Positions 39,164 to 46,773 of a stretch of 46,773 nt of DNA are shown here, piece after piece. The translations under genes were made by a program, and so were the position numbers. The notes beneath the pieces are model-generated. The model saw only the letters and a list, made by a program, of their open reading frames with translations. It made no database searches and was not told the DNA's origin. Location: the IMG/VR virus record IMGVR_UViG_3300009009_000019, positions 1-46,773 of that record. One strand, 5' to 3'. This stretch comes from a virus. Within the stretch, counting starts at the first letter, position 1; each line of letters starts with the position of its first letter.

Positions 39164-41762
39164 GCTCGCCGTCGTCGGCGAAGCCCCAGGCAAAGACGAA
39201 GTCTCCATCGGCCAACCCTTCGTCGGTATGTCCGGCCAGCTACTCTCTAAGCTTCTCAGTCGCAACGGCATCATCCGTGACGCCTGTTTCATCGGCAACG
39301 TCTGCCAAGCCAACCCTCCTGGCAACGACATCAAATACTTCTCTTTCGACGGTCCTGAAATCCAAAACGGCATAACCCAACTCTCTAATGACCTATCTAC
39401 ATTTCGTCCGAACCTATGTCTCCTGTTGGGCAACACGGCACTCCGCGCTTTCGGTCTCCCACCAGCGGTTAGTAAGTGGCGTGGCTCTGTTGTTATTGGC
39501 ACTCTTGCTGGCACCCGATACAAAGTGCTTCCTTCTATTCATCCTGCTGCTGTGTTGCGGGACTATCCGCAGTGGTTCTGCCTCGACAGGGACATCCGAC
39601 GTGCAAAGCACGAAGCACTCACACCCGACTACCACCCTCCCACGCACACCTTCCACGTCGACCTCTCCCCCGAGCAAGTTCTCGAACAACTAGACCAGGT
39701 CAAGCAGTCGAAGCCACTCATCGCGATCGACATAGAAGGCTACGTCGACAACATGTCTTGCATCTCACTCGCCCCGAGTGCAAGCGAAGCCTTTATCGTC
39801 CCAACGACCGCCTCCTTTTGGGGTCCACCAGAGAACGAGGCACGTATGTGGAAGGCACTAGCTGGTGTACTCACCGACCCCACCATACCAAAGGTTCTGC
39901 AAAACTGCATGTACGACCTATTCGTCCTCCAGTACAGCTACTCCATCGCCGTTCGGGGCGTCGTCGACGACATCATGTACAAGCACTGGGAGTTGCTGAG
40001 TGAGATGCCGAAGTCTCTCGCCTTTCAAACTAGCATCTATACCTCAGTGCCGTACTACAAGCAAGACCGTCATAGCAGCGACCTCCGCACCTTCCATGAA
40101 TACTGCTGCAAAGACAGTGCTGTAACGTACGAGATCAACACCGTCCTCGACAAGAACCTCAAGGGCCCACCTCTCGACAACTACCGCTTCAACCTAAAGC
40201 TAACTGAGCCTCTTCTGTACATGGAACTCCACGGTATGCCCTACGACAAAGAGAAAGCGTCTGCACGCCGTGCGTCTCTTCTTGTCCAGGCAAACCGCTT
40301 GCAGTACGCTCTCAACGAAATCGCTGGCTTCCCCCAACCAAAGACAAAAGACGAATGGTTCAGGCAGCTTGTCTCGCAGTGCTGTTTCGTGCGTTTACAA
40401 AGCGAAGTGACTTCTCTTGACCAAGTCCTCTTCAACTGTAAAATGACCAGCTACGCAGAGGCACAGCAAGCCATCGGTATTCTATCAAAGGACACTCTAA
40501 GTCTCGCTGACGTCGGTGAGCTATCTAGTCTCCTTAGCGTCGGCCTCAACGTCGAAAGCCCAAAGCAGATGTGCGACTTCTTGTACAGGCAACTCGGCCT
40601 TCCTGTCCAGTATAAAAAGGTCGGCGGACGTCTAACCGATAGCGAGACCTCAGACGTCCTATCTCTTTTGGTGCTGTACAAAAAGACAAACGACCCAACA
40701 CTCAAACTCATCCTCCAACTCCGCGGCCTCCGTACCCGTGCCGAGACCCTCACTGCTGAAGTTGACCCCGACGGTCGTATGCGTTGTGGTTTTAACCTCT
40801 TGTCTACCGACTCTAAGGGAGACGAGACTGGCGGTGGTGGGGCCACATCGACCGGTCGCTTAAGCTGTTCGACGTCCCCAACGGGGAGTGGCTTCAACCT
40901 TCAGACAGTAACCAAAAAGGACCGCGACTGCTTCCCTGCCGAGCCGGGCATGTGGTTCTTCCAGTGCGACTTAGCCGGTGCGGATGGCTGGACAGTTGCA
41001 GCACATTGTCTGTCTTGTGGTGACCCAACAATGATGGAAGACTACAAATTCGGTCTCAAGCCAGCAAAGATAATCGCACTCCTCTACCTTAAAGGTTCTT
41101 CTGTCCTCCGTCTCCCTCGCCACGACCTCAAGCCACTGTGCAACGAAGTCGATCAAGACGGCTGGCTTTACTTTGCTAGTAAGCGAGTGCAACACGGCAG
41201 CAACTACGGCATGAAGGGTCAGACAATGTCCAGCCAGATTCTCAAGGACAGCTACAAGCTATTCGGTGAGCCGACGTTTGTCGAGCCTCACGTCTGCGAC
41301 CAACTTCAATCGCTCTACTTCATGCGGTACCCTGGCATCCTTGCATGGCACGACCGCACTAAACACCGCTTAAAGACAGACGGCTACCTCATCAGCGCCT
41401 CTGGCCACAAACGTACCTTCTTCGGACGCCGTAACGACCACGACACCCTCAAACAAGCCCTCGCGGAAGAACCTCAAAATAATACAACGTATGCAACCAA
41501 CCTCGCCTTACTTCGGATGTGGTTCGACCCAGATAACAAAGTGGTACGATCCGATACCAAATGTTCGCTGGTCATCCAACCCCTCCACGCAATCCACGAC
41601 GCCATCACCGGCCAGTTCCCTCGCTCCCGGACAGCTTGGGCGCTACCTCGTATTCGGTCATACTTTAACAACCCCATCACAATCGCCGGTCAACAAATCA
41701 TCATTCCTTTCGAGGGTCATTACGGCTCTTCGTGGGGGAATCTTAAGGAAGGTGTAATATGA
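39114..41762 (+). CDS. Uracil-DNA glycosylase / exonuclease / family A DNA polymerase fusion
   Basis: 882 residues, three domains. Residues 15-165: uracil-DNA glycosylase (family 4/5 type), V-G-E-A-P-G at 21-26, F-V-G-M-S-G at 36-41, and I-H-P at 142-144. Residues 200-345: 3'-5' exonuclease with D206/E208, D268 and Y330/D334, all intact. Residues about 550-882: polymerase; motif A starts Asp619, motif B K690-R...N-Y-G (Tyr698), motif C I-H-D-A (His828, Asp829). The usual motif A Glu is Asp (624), and the motif C Glu is Ala. It is the likely replicative polymerase, with uracil removal built in. Confidence 0.9.
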   Translation: MSNVPNLHPKLHNQSYKLAVVGEAPGKDEVSIGQPFVGMSGQLLSKLLSRNGIIRDACFIGNVCQANPPGNDIKYFSFDGPEIQNGITQLSNDLSTFRPNLCLLLGNTALRAFGLPPAVSKWRGSVVIGTLAGTRYKVLPSIHPAAVLRDYPQWFCLDRDIRRAKHEALTPDYHPPTHTFHVDLSPEQVLEQLDQVKQSKPLIAIDIEGYVDNMSCISLAPSASEAFIVPTTASFWGPPENEARMWKALAGVLTDPTIPKVLQNCMYDLFVLQYSYSIAVRGVVDDIMYKHWELLSEMPKSLAFQTSIYTSVPYYKQDRHSSDLRTFHEYCCKDSAVTYEINTVLDKNLKGPPLDNYRFNLKLTEPLLYMELHGMPYDKEKASARRASLLVQANRLQYALNEIAGFPQPKTKDEWFRQLVSQCCFVRLQSEVTSLDQVLFNCKMTSYAEAQQAIGILSKDTLSLADVGELSSLLSVGLNVESPKQMCDFLYRQLGLPVQYKKVGGRLTDSETSDVLSLLVLYKKTNDPTLKLILQLRGLRTRAETLTAEVDPDGRMRCGFNLLSTDSKGDETGGGGATSTGRLSCSTSPTGSGFNLQTVTKKDRDCFPAEPGMWFFQCDLAGADGWTVAAHCLSCGDPTMMEDYKFGLKPAKIIALLYLKGSSVLRLPRHDLKPLCNEVDQDGWLYFASKRVQHGSNYGMKGQTMSSQILKDSYKLFGEPTFVEPHVCDQLQSLYFMRYPGILAWHDRTKHRLKTDGYLISASGHKRTFFGRRNDHDTLKQALAEEPQNNTTYATNLALLRMWFDPDNKVVRSDTKCSLVIQPLHAIHDAITGQFPRSRTAWALPRIRSYFNNPITIAGQQIIIPFEGHYGSSWGNLKEGVI

Positions 41763-42064
41763 CTATACCTCTTTGTCCTACATGCAATGAGCGAATGCTG
41801 ATCTATAACGCGCACACAAAGACACACGAGTGCCACAAATGTAACCCTCCTTGGGAAAAGACAGGTATAATGAAAGAAACTATGAGCGACAAACCTACCA
41901 TTAAATACCTCACCTACCGTTTCACCCTTAAAGAGTGGAACTTCGTCATGTGCCTCGCCACACTAAACATGCCTTTCCCTGCTGCCGCTTCCTTCGTCAA
42001 GAACCTACGTCGACGAAAAAACTTGGCGCTTTTTATACTAGAATACAGACATTTCGTCGAGTAG
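41759..42064 (+). CDS. Zinc-ribbon small protein
   Basis: 101 residues, ATGA-coupled to the polymerase gene. C-P-T-C near 6-9 and C-H-K-C near 25-28 form a zinc ribbon. The second half is a helical domain with F-V-M-C-L-A-T-L-N-M-P-F. It could be an accessory of the replication proteins on either side. No named family. Confidence 0.65.
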   Translation: MTIPLCPTCNERMLIYNAHTKTHECHKCNPPWEKTGIMKETMSDKPTIKYLTYRFTLKEWNFVMCLATLNMPFPAAASFVKNLRRRKNLALFILEYRHFVE

Positions 42065-42067
42065 TCT

Positions 42068-42084
42068 ATTCCAGCAACTGGAAC
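42068..42084. repeat. Recurrent palindrome, copy before helicase-like gene
   Basis: ATTCCA, loop GCAAC, TGGAAC, preceded by AGTCT (42063-42067) and followed by ACACG. It begins three bases after the previous stop codon and 18 bases before the next start. Confidence 0.8.
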
Positions 42085-42101
42085 ACACGGGAACCAAGGC
42101 T

Positions 42102-43286
42102 ATGTCTTTTATTCAGAACTTTATCAAGTTTAATTCTGGCAACGAATGTCCCACCCCTTATGTTATGTGGACCGCCTATGGTATGCTCTCCGCTACCATC
42201 GGCTACCGTGTCCACCTTGACCTCTCTCACTTCTCCGTCGTCCCAAACATCTACGCTCTTCTAGTCGGCCCCTCCGGCGGTCGCAAGACCGTAGCTCGTG
42301 ACGCAGGTGTTCGCCTCTTGCTAAAGGCCGTCCCTGACATCGTCCTCGCTGGTGACAACGAGACCTACCAAGGCATCATCAACTACATGCACAGCGACAA
42401 CAGTAGTCGTCGCTTTATCAACCTTGAAGGCAAAGAGGTTTGCTACAAGCCCTACTGCGTCTTTGCTCCAGAGCTAATGGACTACCTTCAGCTAAACCCC
42501 ATCGGAATGGTTGCGTTCCTGACTAACGTCTACGATAGACGCCTCTACACCTATCGTCTCAAGAACGAAGAACACATCCTGGAGAATCCCTACGTCGTCA
42601 TGTGCTCCTGCTCTACGCCAGAGTGGCTTACTGACCAACTAAAGGCAAAACAATTTGCGGAGGGCTACGGTCGACGCACCATTATCGTCTGTCATAGCGG
42701 CATCGTCAAGAAGAAACCTTCCATGTCGAAGGAAGAGTTTGAAGCAGGCGAAGCCTGTAAGGTTCGCTTATCTAAGATACAAAACATCATCGGCCCAATG
42801 ACTTTAGAGCCTGCTGCCGACAAATTCTTCTGGGATTGGTACCTCGGCACCAAAGACCCAGACGACAAATTCCTCCGTAACTGGTACAGCACAAAGCACG
42901 TCAACGTCCTAAAGGTCTCGATGCTCACGTCTCTAAGCGAGCGAGACGACAGAGTAGTAACAAAGGACTACGTCGAGATGGCTCTCGCACTCCTCGACGA
43001 CGTAGAGTCGAAGCTCTCAATGGTGACTGACCTTATGGGCCGTAGCGAACTCACTGGCCCTGCTGCCAACATCATGTCCGTCGTTCGTGCCCACAACGGC
43101 GTCATACCAAAGAAAGAACTCCAGCTAAAGACCTTCAAAGACTTCCGCAGCACCCTCGAACAATGGCAAGTGATCGACCATCTAAAGCAAACCGAGCAGC
43201 TAGTCGAACTCTCGGACCCAAAGAACGACAAGATAAAACTCCTGTGTCTTCCATCTCTCGTCGTCAAAAAAGAATCCACACCCTAG
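42102..43286 (+). CDS. DUF3987-like P-loop ATPase (helicase/primase-associated)
   Basis: 394 residues. Walker A V-G-P-S-G-G-R-K-T at 55-63, followed by a RecA-like core with a conserved D-N-E-T-Y near 90, A-P-E-L-M-D near 122, and G-Y-G-R-R near 188 (arginine finger candidate). The C-terminal part is helical, with a winged-helix-like N-G-V-I-P-K-K-E-L region. This matches DUF3987-type proteins, which occur in phage replication modules in place of a classical helicase. It is likely the replication ATPase. A separate primase is not visible. Confidence 0.7.
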   Translation: MSFIQNFIKFNSGNECPTPYVMWTAYGMLSATIGYRVHLDLSHFSVVPNIYALLVGPSGGRKTVARDAGVRLLLKAVPDIVLAGDNETYQGIINYMHSDNSSRRFINLEGKEVCYKPYCVFAPELMDYLQLNPIGMVAFLTNVYDRRLYTYRLKNEEHILENPYVVMCSCSTPEWLTDQLKAKQFAEGYGRRTIIVCHSGIVKKKPSMSKEEFEAGEACKVRLSKIQNIIGPMTLEPAADKFFWDWYLGTKDPDDKFLRNWYSTKHVNVLKVSMLTSLSERDDRVVTKDYVEMALALLDDVESKLSMVTDLMGRSELTGPAANIMSVVRAHNGVIPKKELQLKTFKDFRSTLEQWQVIDHLKQTEQLVELSDPKNDKIKLLCLPSLVVKKESTP

Positions 43287-43402
43287 TGAGTGTGGTTCTT
43301 TTCGTTCTAGGCTTCTTCGCAACCCTCTACGCTCTCGCTATTTCCGTTGTCCTGGCTGGAAAGGCGTTTGTACACCTGCTCCAAGAATTTCTGGGACCAT
43401 GA
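43286..43402 (+). CDS. 38-residue membrane protein at the end of the early arm
   Basis: From a GTG at 43286 overlapping the previous stop: S-V-V-L-F-V-L-G-F-F-A-T-L-Y-A-L-A-I-S-V, then L-A-G-K-A-F-V-H-L-L. One long membrane helix with an amphipathic tail. It overlaps, in opposite direction, the end of the polyvalent gene (43338). Plausible as a terminal membrane peptide, but unproven. Confidence 0.4.
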   Translation: MSVVLFVLGFFATLYALAISVVLAGKAFVHLLQEFLGP

Positions 43403-46400
43403 GTGGCAAGCCAGCAGCGTCATGTGCCTTAAGTATATCCACCAAGTTCTCCAGTGTAATCGGTGAGGCCAAATCACTAGCTAAGCTTAGCGGCGTAATC
43501 GGCCCACCACTACCTGACTTCCCTTGTACACTATTCCATATCGTTCCTGCCAGCGGAGACGCCTTCCCTTCAAGCAACTGCCCCAACGCCATCTGATACT
43601 GCAACTTCCTCTTGCTGTCGGTTCTCGGACTCGTCGCATACCCTTTCGACATCTGTGCCAGTGGTCTCCACGAAGCACTTAGCCCGCCTCCGAAGTCTAT
43701 CGTCGTCCCGTCAGGGAACTGCACCTTCAGAAGGTCTGACGCTGTCGGCGTGTCCACATTAAAGTCTAGGCCCCAGTTGAACAACTCATTCCCTAATGCT
43801 ACAAGCCCAAGCAACCCAGCCCAAGACGCGACAGTCGCAAACGTCTGCCTCGCTGCTTCCTTGCCAACTGCATTCCGTTCCGTCAACATCGACTTACCAA
43901 GTCGATACGGCAGCTCGTACCGCGAAACCGCATACTTCTGTGAGAATATAAGTGCATTAACTATCTCACTCCCTCTTATATTCCCACGTCCTCCCGACGC
44001 ATTTATCAACAACGCAAGCTCATGTCGTGCCCTGGCTAACTCATCTTTGTCCGTTATCTTCTTCATTAGGTCTGAGTCAACCTGCTTAAACACCTCGCGA
44101 CGTAGCCAGTTCATGTACGTAACGAACCCTCTCTCACTTCCGCCCAGTGCCATCGCATACGCCTTCGGCAACGCCAAGATCGCCTTACCTCTCTTCGTCA
44201 ACCCTTTAACATCTTGCAACCTCTGCACAAAGTGCGACCGATACCCTTCTTCAGTGTTCTGCAACGTTCTCGACGCCGTCAGCCCCTCCGACTCAGGCAA
44301 ACTAAGCCCTGCGTCTTTCATGATCTGGGTATACGGATCATTCCTCCACGACCTTTCTAACTCCATCGTGAACTCCCTATTCCCAAACGCCTTTAGCGAC
44401 ATCTCAAATGCCTTAAGTGCCACTTTCGGATGTGCCATCGTCAAGAAATACCCTTGCCTCAACGGAGCACTCAAATCAAACCCAGTCTTCATGCTCTTTA
44501 ACGCGCCACTCACTTCAGCAAACATATGCCACGCGCCTGTGTTCCTACTCGCTTTCCGAACAAGTTCCTTCGCAACCTGCGGTCCAAAGATACGCTCAAA
44601 CGCTTCTATGTGTGATGGGATAGGTAGGCGTCCGTCTTCAATCAAGTCGCGAAACGCATTCCCTAAACTAATCGCCTTATGACCATACCCACCAACTTCC
44701 TTATGTCCGATTAGGTGGTGAAACAAGTTTCTAACCTCTCCAGCCGACAGCTTCTCACCGAGCGGCTCAAGATCGACACGTCCTAACTCACCAGCTACAG
44801 CTCTGTTTAGGTCCTTCAACTCCGACAACTCTGGAAACCTCCCAAAGAACTCTTTCATCACTGCCTCGTTCCGTTTCCTTGCTTCTTTCTGTAGCTCAGT
44901 TGTCTTCTTCCGTGCCGGACCTGCATCCCGTATTGTCTTTGCAAACATGTCCAACGCTGTCTGCGTCGTCGGCTTCTCTGACTCAAACACTCTCTTTGGC
45001 ACATCAGAGCCAAAGTGTCTCTTCATCAACCGTTGCCAGATGTTACCCGACTGCTCTAACTGTACCTTTATCTCTTTTGCGGTTGTTGGTGGCTTGTCGT
45101 CGGTCTCGACCTTCGGTGCGGCCTTCGCCGCAGGCGTCTCTTTCTTCGTCGGTGGCATTAACGCACTCTCTAGCCTTCTACGTGCCGTCGCCTCGTCAAA
45201 CGAATAACTCGCGTTCTTCTTCCAGTAGTCGAGGGTCTCGTCAACTAGTCGCTTAACTTCCTTCCCTGCGTTTAAACCGTCAAGAGCCGTTCTAATTCCT
45301 GTGTTCCACACCGAAGTAGCTATACCAGCCACTACACGAGGGTCTGGTAAAGAGAAAAGCAGACCACCTTCCTGCTTAACTATCAACGCCTCCAACCTCT
45401 GCACAAGGTTATCCTTCCCCGTCAAGGTAAAGGGCTGCTTTGCCGTGACCTCTTTCACCTTCTCCAGTGAGTACGACCTTGCACTCACGTCTGTCTTCGG
45501 CGTGCCGTCAGGGTTGCGGAAGATGAGGTCTTTACGGGGACTTAGTTTTTCTCCAGGTGGATTAGGCGCACCAAATAACCCACGCGTTTCTGAATAAGGA
45601 TTTGCTTCAAACGCATTCTTATGCTCCCCAAAGCTCACTCTCTCCCCCTTCTCTCCTGTCAACTCTTCGAGGATACGAGGGAGAGTGGTGTCGTAGTGGA
45701 AACGCATTCCCTTCGACTGCTCAATGTCTGCCTCAATCGCTCTTGCACCACCAGAACCTTCTTGTCTTCCGACAGCTGCTTGATCGTGCATCTCCGTCAA
45801 CATCGCTGTCTCCGCGTCACTCACCGCCACCCTTTTCGCACCCTGCTCCTTCGCGTGTTCTATTGCGGCTTTAAGGGCGAGACGCTCATAGCCAACTGCA
45901 GTTAGAGGCTCAACCTGCTTTGCATACTTTTCGGCATCTGCACGAGACAACTTACTTCCAAACTCAGGATGGCCGGAAACTTGATAAGTGCCATCGTGAT
46001 TGTTTACAATGATGTCTCTCTGAACCTCCACGATATGAAACGTATCCCCTTCCATGTAGCCACGGACGAAGGCGAGGGTGTTGGGAGGGAAGGAGTGGGA
46101 AGAAGGAAACTTCTCGCCATCACCACCAACCTTCAAACTCTCAACATCTAAGTCGCCGCCTTTGCGTCTTTTCACCACCGCAATCTCCACATACCCCTTC
46201 ATCTCGCCTTCGGGTTTAGGAGCGATGGAGGACCAGTGAGCTAAGGGTTCCTCTTCTCCGGTACGTGCCATAATCTCTTCGCCTACTTTTACTTCCAGAG
46301 CTTTATACTGCACACCTTTAGCGATGTCGGTCTCGTTCCAATGATATACATTTCTCAAGTCATTTGCATCGCGACTGTATAATAGCTCTTCTGCTTTTCG

Positions 46401-46773
46401 TCTGGGTAGATTATCTCGCCACTCATGAGTCATCCGATCAAACTCTCTTTTTACGTCGCTCACTTTTCTTACCGTTTCTAACTTCCTCACTTCCACCCTC
46501 GGTCCATTCTCCTGTGCCCACCTCGCAAGCTCCTGCGGACTCTTCTGGCCCTTGACCTGCTCTTCGATCCCTGCTTCTTTCAGCAACGTCCACTCCGTCG
46601 ACTTCTCCCCTAACTTATTCCGTAACCTATTAACAAGCTGCACCGCATCCACCGGCTTCGTTACATCCCCAAACCCAATCTTCTTTGGATCAAGCAACAC
46701 CTCTCCTGCTTGCAACGTCAGTCCTGCGCGTTGCTGTCCCTCCTTACTGTAAAACTCCTGCATCGGCGTAGGC
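43338..46773 (-). CDS. Large polyvalent / internal virion protein, C-terminal part (open at right edge)
   Basis: The first ATG is at 46763, but the frame is open to the window edge, so the true start lies outside; at least 1141 residues are seen. Residues about 80-330 contain modules seen in phage polyvalent proteins (a H-D-G-T-Y-Q-V-S-G-H strand, then Y-E-R-L-A-L-K-A-A-I-E-H-A-K). Near 750-800, G-F-D-L-S-A-P-L-R-Q-G-Y-F and the surrounding helices match large polyvalent-protein associated domains, which include membrane helices (about 990-1010). It is probably the rest of the giant protein that begins at 2071. It would be carried in the virion and ejected. Confidence 0.8.
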   Translation of the reverse strand, partial: PTPMQEFYSKEGQQRAGLTLQAGEVLLDPKKIGFGDVTKPVDAVQLVNRLRNKLGEKSTEWTLLKEAGIEEQVKGQKSPQELARWAQENGPRVEVRKLETVRKVSDVKREFDRMTHEWRDNLPRRKAEELLYSRDANDLRNVYHWNETDIAKGVQYKALEVKVGEEIMARTGEEEPLAHWSSIAPKPEGEMKGYVEIAVVKRRKGGDLDVESLKVGGDGEKFPSSHSFPPNTLAFVRGYMEGDTFHIVEVQRDIIVNNHDGTYQVSGHPEFGSKLSRADAEKYAKQVEPLTAVGYERLALKAAIEHAKEQGAKRVAVSDAETAMLTEMHDQAAVGRQEGSGGARAIEADIEQSKGMRFHYDTTLPRILEELTGEKGERVSFGEHKNAFEANPYSETRGLFGAPNPPGEKLSPRKDLIFRNPDGTPKTDVSARSYSLEKVKEVTAKQPFTLTGKDNLVQRLEALIVKQEGGLLFSLPDPRVVAGIATSVWNTGIRTALDGLNAGKEVKRLVDETLDYWKKNASYSFDEATARRRLESALMPPTKKETPAAKAAPKVETDDKPPTTAKEIKVQLEQSGNIWQRLMKRHFGSDVPKRVFESEKPTTQTALDMFAKTIRDAGPARKKTTELQKEARKRNEAVMKEFFGRFPELSELKDLNRAVAGELGRVDLEPLGEKLSAGEVRNLFHHLIGHKEVGGYGHKAISLGNAFRDLIEDGRLPIPSHIEAFERIFGPQVAKELVRKASRNTGAWHMFAEVSGALKSMKTGFDLSAPLRQGYFLTMAHPKVALKAFEMSLKAFGNREFTMELERSWRNDPYTQIMKDAGLSLPESEGLTASRTLQNTEEGYRSHFVQRLQDVKGLTKRGKAILALPKAYAMALGGSERGFVTYMNWLRREVFKQVDSDLMKKITDKDELARARHELALLINASGGRGNIRGSEIVNALIFSQKYAVSRYELPYRLGKSMLTERNAVGKEAARQTFATVASWAGLLGLVALGNELFNWGLDFNVDTPTASDLLKVQFPDGTTIDFGGGLSASWRPLAQMSKGYATSPRTDSKRKLQYQMALGQLLEGKASPLAGTIWNSVQGKSGSGGPITPLSLASDLASPITLENLVDILKAHDAAGLPLMVPEILGAGVQTPFQPGQRK

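Noticed and set aside
1994-42084. Recurrent palindrome as an SOS (LexA) box
   Set aside because: Verrucomicrobial LexA sites are reported as TGTTC-N4-GAACA; the element here has nine bases between the GTTC and GAAC half-sites and extended arms, so it is not that site.
43612-44682. 356-codon plus-strand frame opposite the polyvalent gene
   Set aside because: Antisense shadow; Ser/Pro/Leu-rich with no domain, while the minus strand encodes recognisable polyvalent domains.
1-46773. Lysogeny functions or a phage RNA polymerase
   Set aside because: Searched for tyrosine or serine integrase, CI-type repressor and T7-type RNA polymerase motifs in all frames of adequate length; none seen.

Overview
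The window looks like most or all of the genome of a short-tailed (podovirus-type) double-stranded DNA phage. A minus-strand late arm (about 1 to 24.8 kb, plus 43.3 to 46.8 kb) encodes terminase, portal, scaffold, capsid, adaptor, tail tube and internal virion proteins in the usual podovirus order. A plus-strand early/middle arm (about 25.4 to 43.4 kb) encodes DNA ligase, a PD-(D/E)XK nuclease, a Sak4-type ATPase with a DUF669-like partner, a ParB-methyltransferase fusion, a uracil-DNA glycosylase/polymerase I fusion and a helicase-like ATPase. I see no integrase, repressor or phage RNA polymerase, so a lytic phage using host RNA polymerase is the simplest reading. Many receptor-type proteins carry Sec signal peptides, Asn/Thr-rich linkers and G-D/N/K-G-S/A-G-L repeats. 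That style is common in Verrucomicrobiota/Lentisphaerota proteins, so such a host is a guess, not a demonstration.

Late arm, in transcription order from right to left: small terminase (24756), large terminase, portal, scaffold, major capsid; a small secreted-type protein; head-tail adaptor; then six further genes with signal peptides (16651 to 9356), including a sialidase-type propeller, a collagen-free repeat fibre, a LamG protein and a beta-helix protein. A lysis block follows (9345 to 7087: coiled-coil/TM protein, candidate cysteine hydrolase, two lipoproteins, holin-like protein). Then come a tail nozzle split over two genes, a GNAT-fold protein, three internal virion proteins, and a giant polyvalent protein that runs off the left edge. 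The right edge also holds an open minus-strand polyvalent reading frame, so the two edges are probably parts of the same region of a circularly permuted genome; a direct join is out of frame by one base.

The arms diverge from a 650-bp gene-free region at 24.76 to 25.40 kb. The first early genes (25.4 to 26.35 kb) are small and unlike anything I recognise. They are followed by a 920-bp repeat-rich gene-free stretch with a large inverted repeat around a T20 tract (possible origin). Next is a run of tiny, translationally coupled genes, and then three odd class-II tRNA-like elements (28.8 to 29.67 kb). Replication and recombination genes fill the rest, mostly linked by ATGA overlaps.

A 17-bp palindrome (GTTCCA, 5-base loop, TGGAAC, often extended to about 27 bp) recurs at seven gene boundaries on both arms and once inside a gene. 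It is the best candidate for a phage-wide regulatory element. Together with the cluster of seven signal-peptide-bearing genes in the virion operon, it is the most unusual feature of the window.
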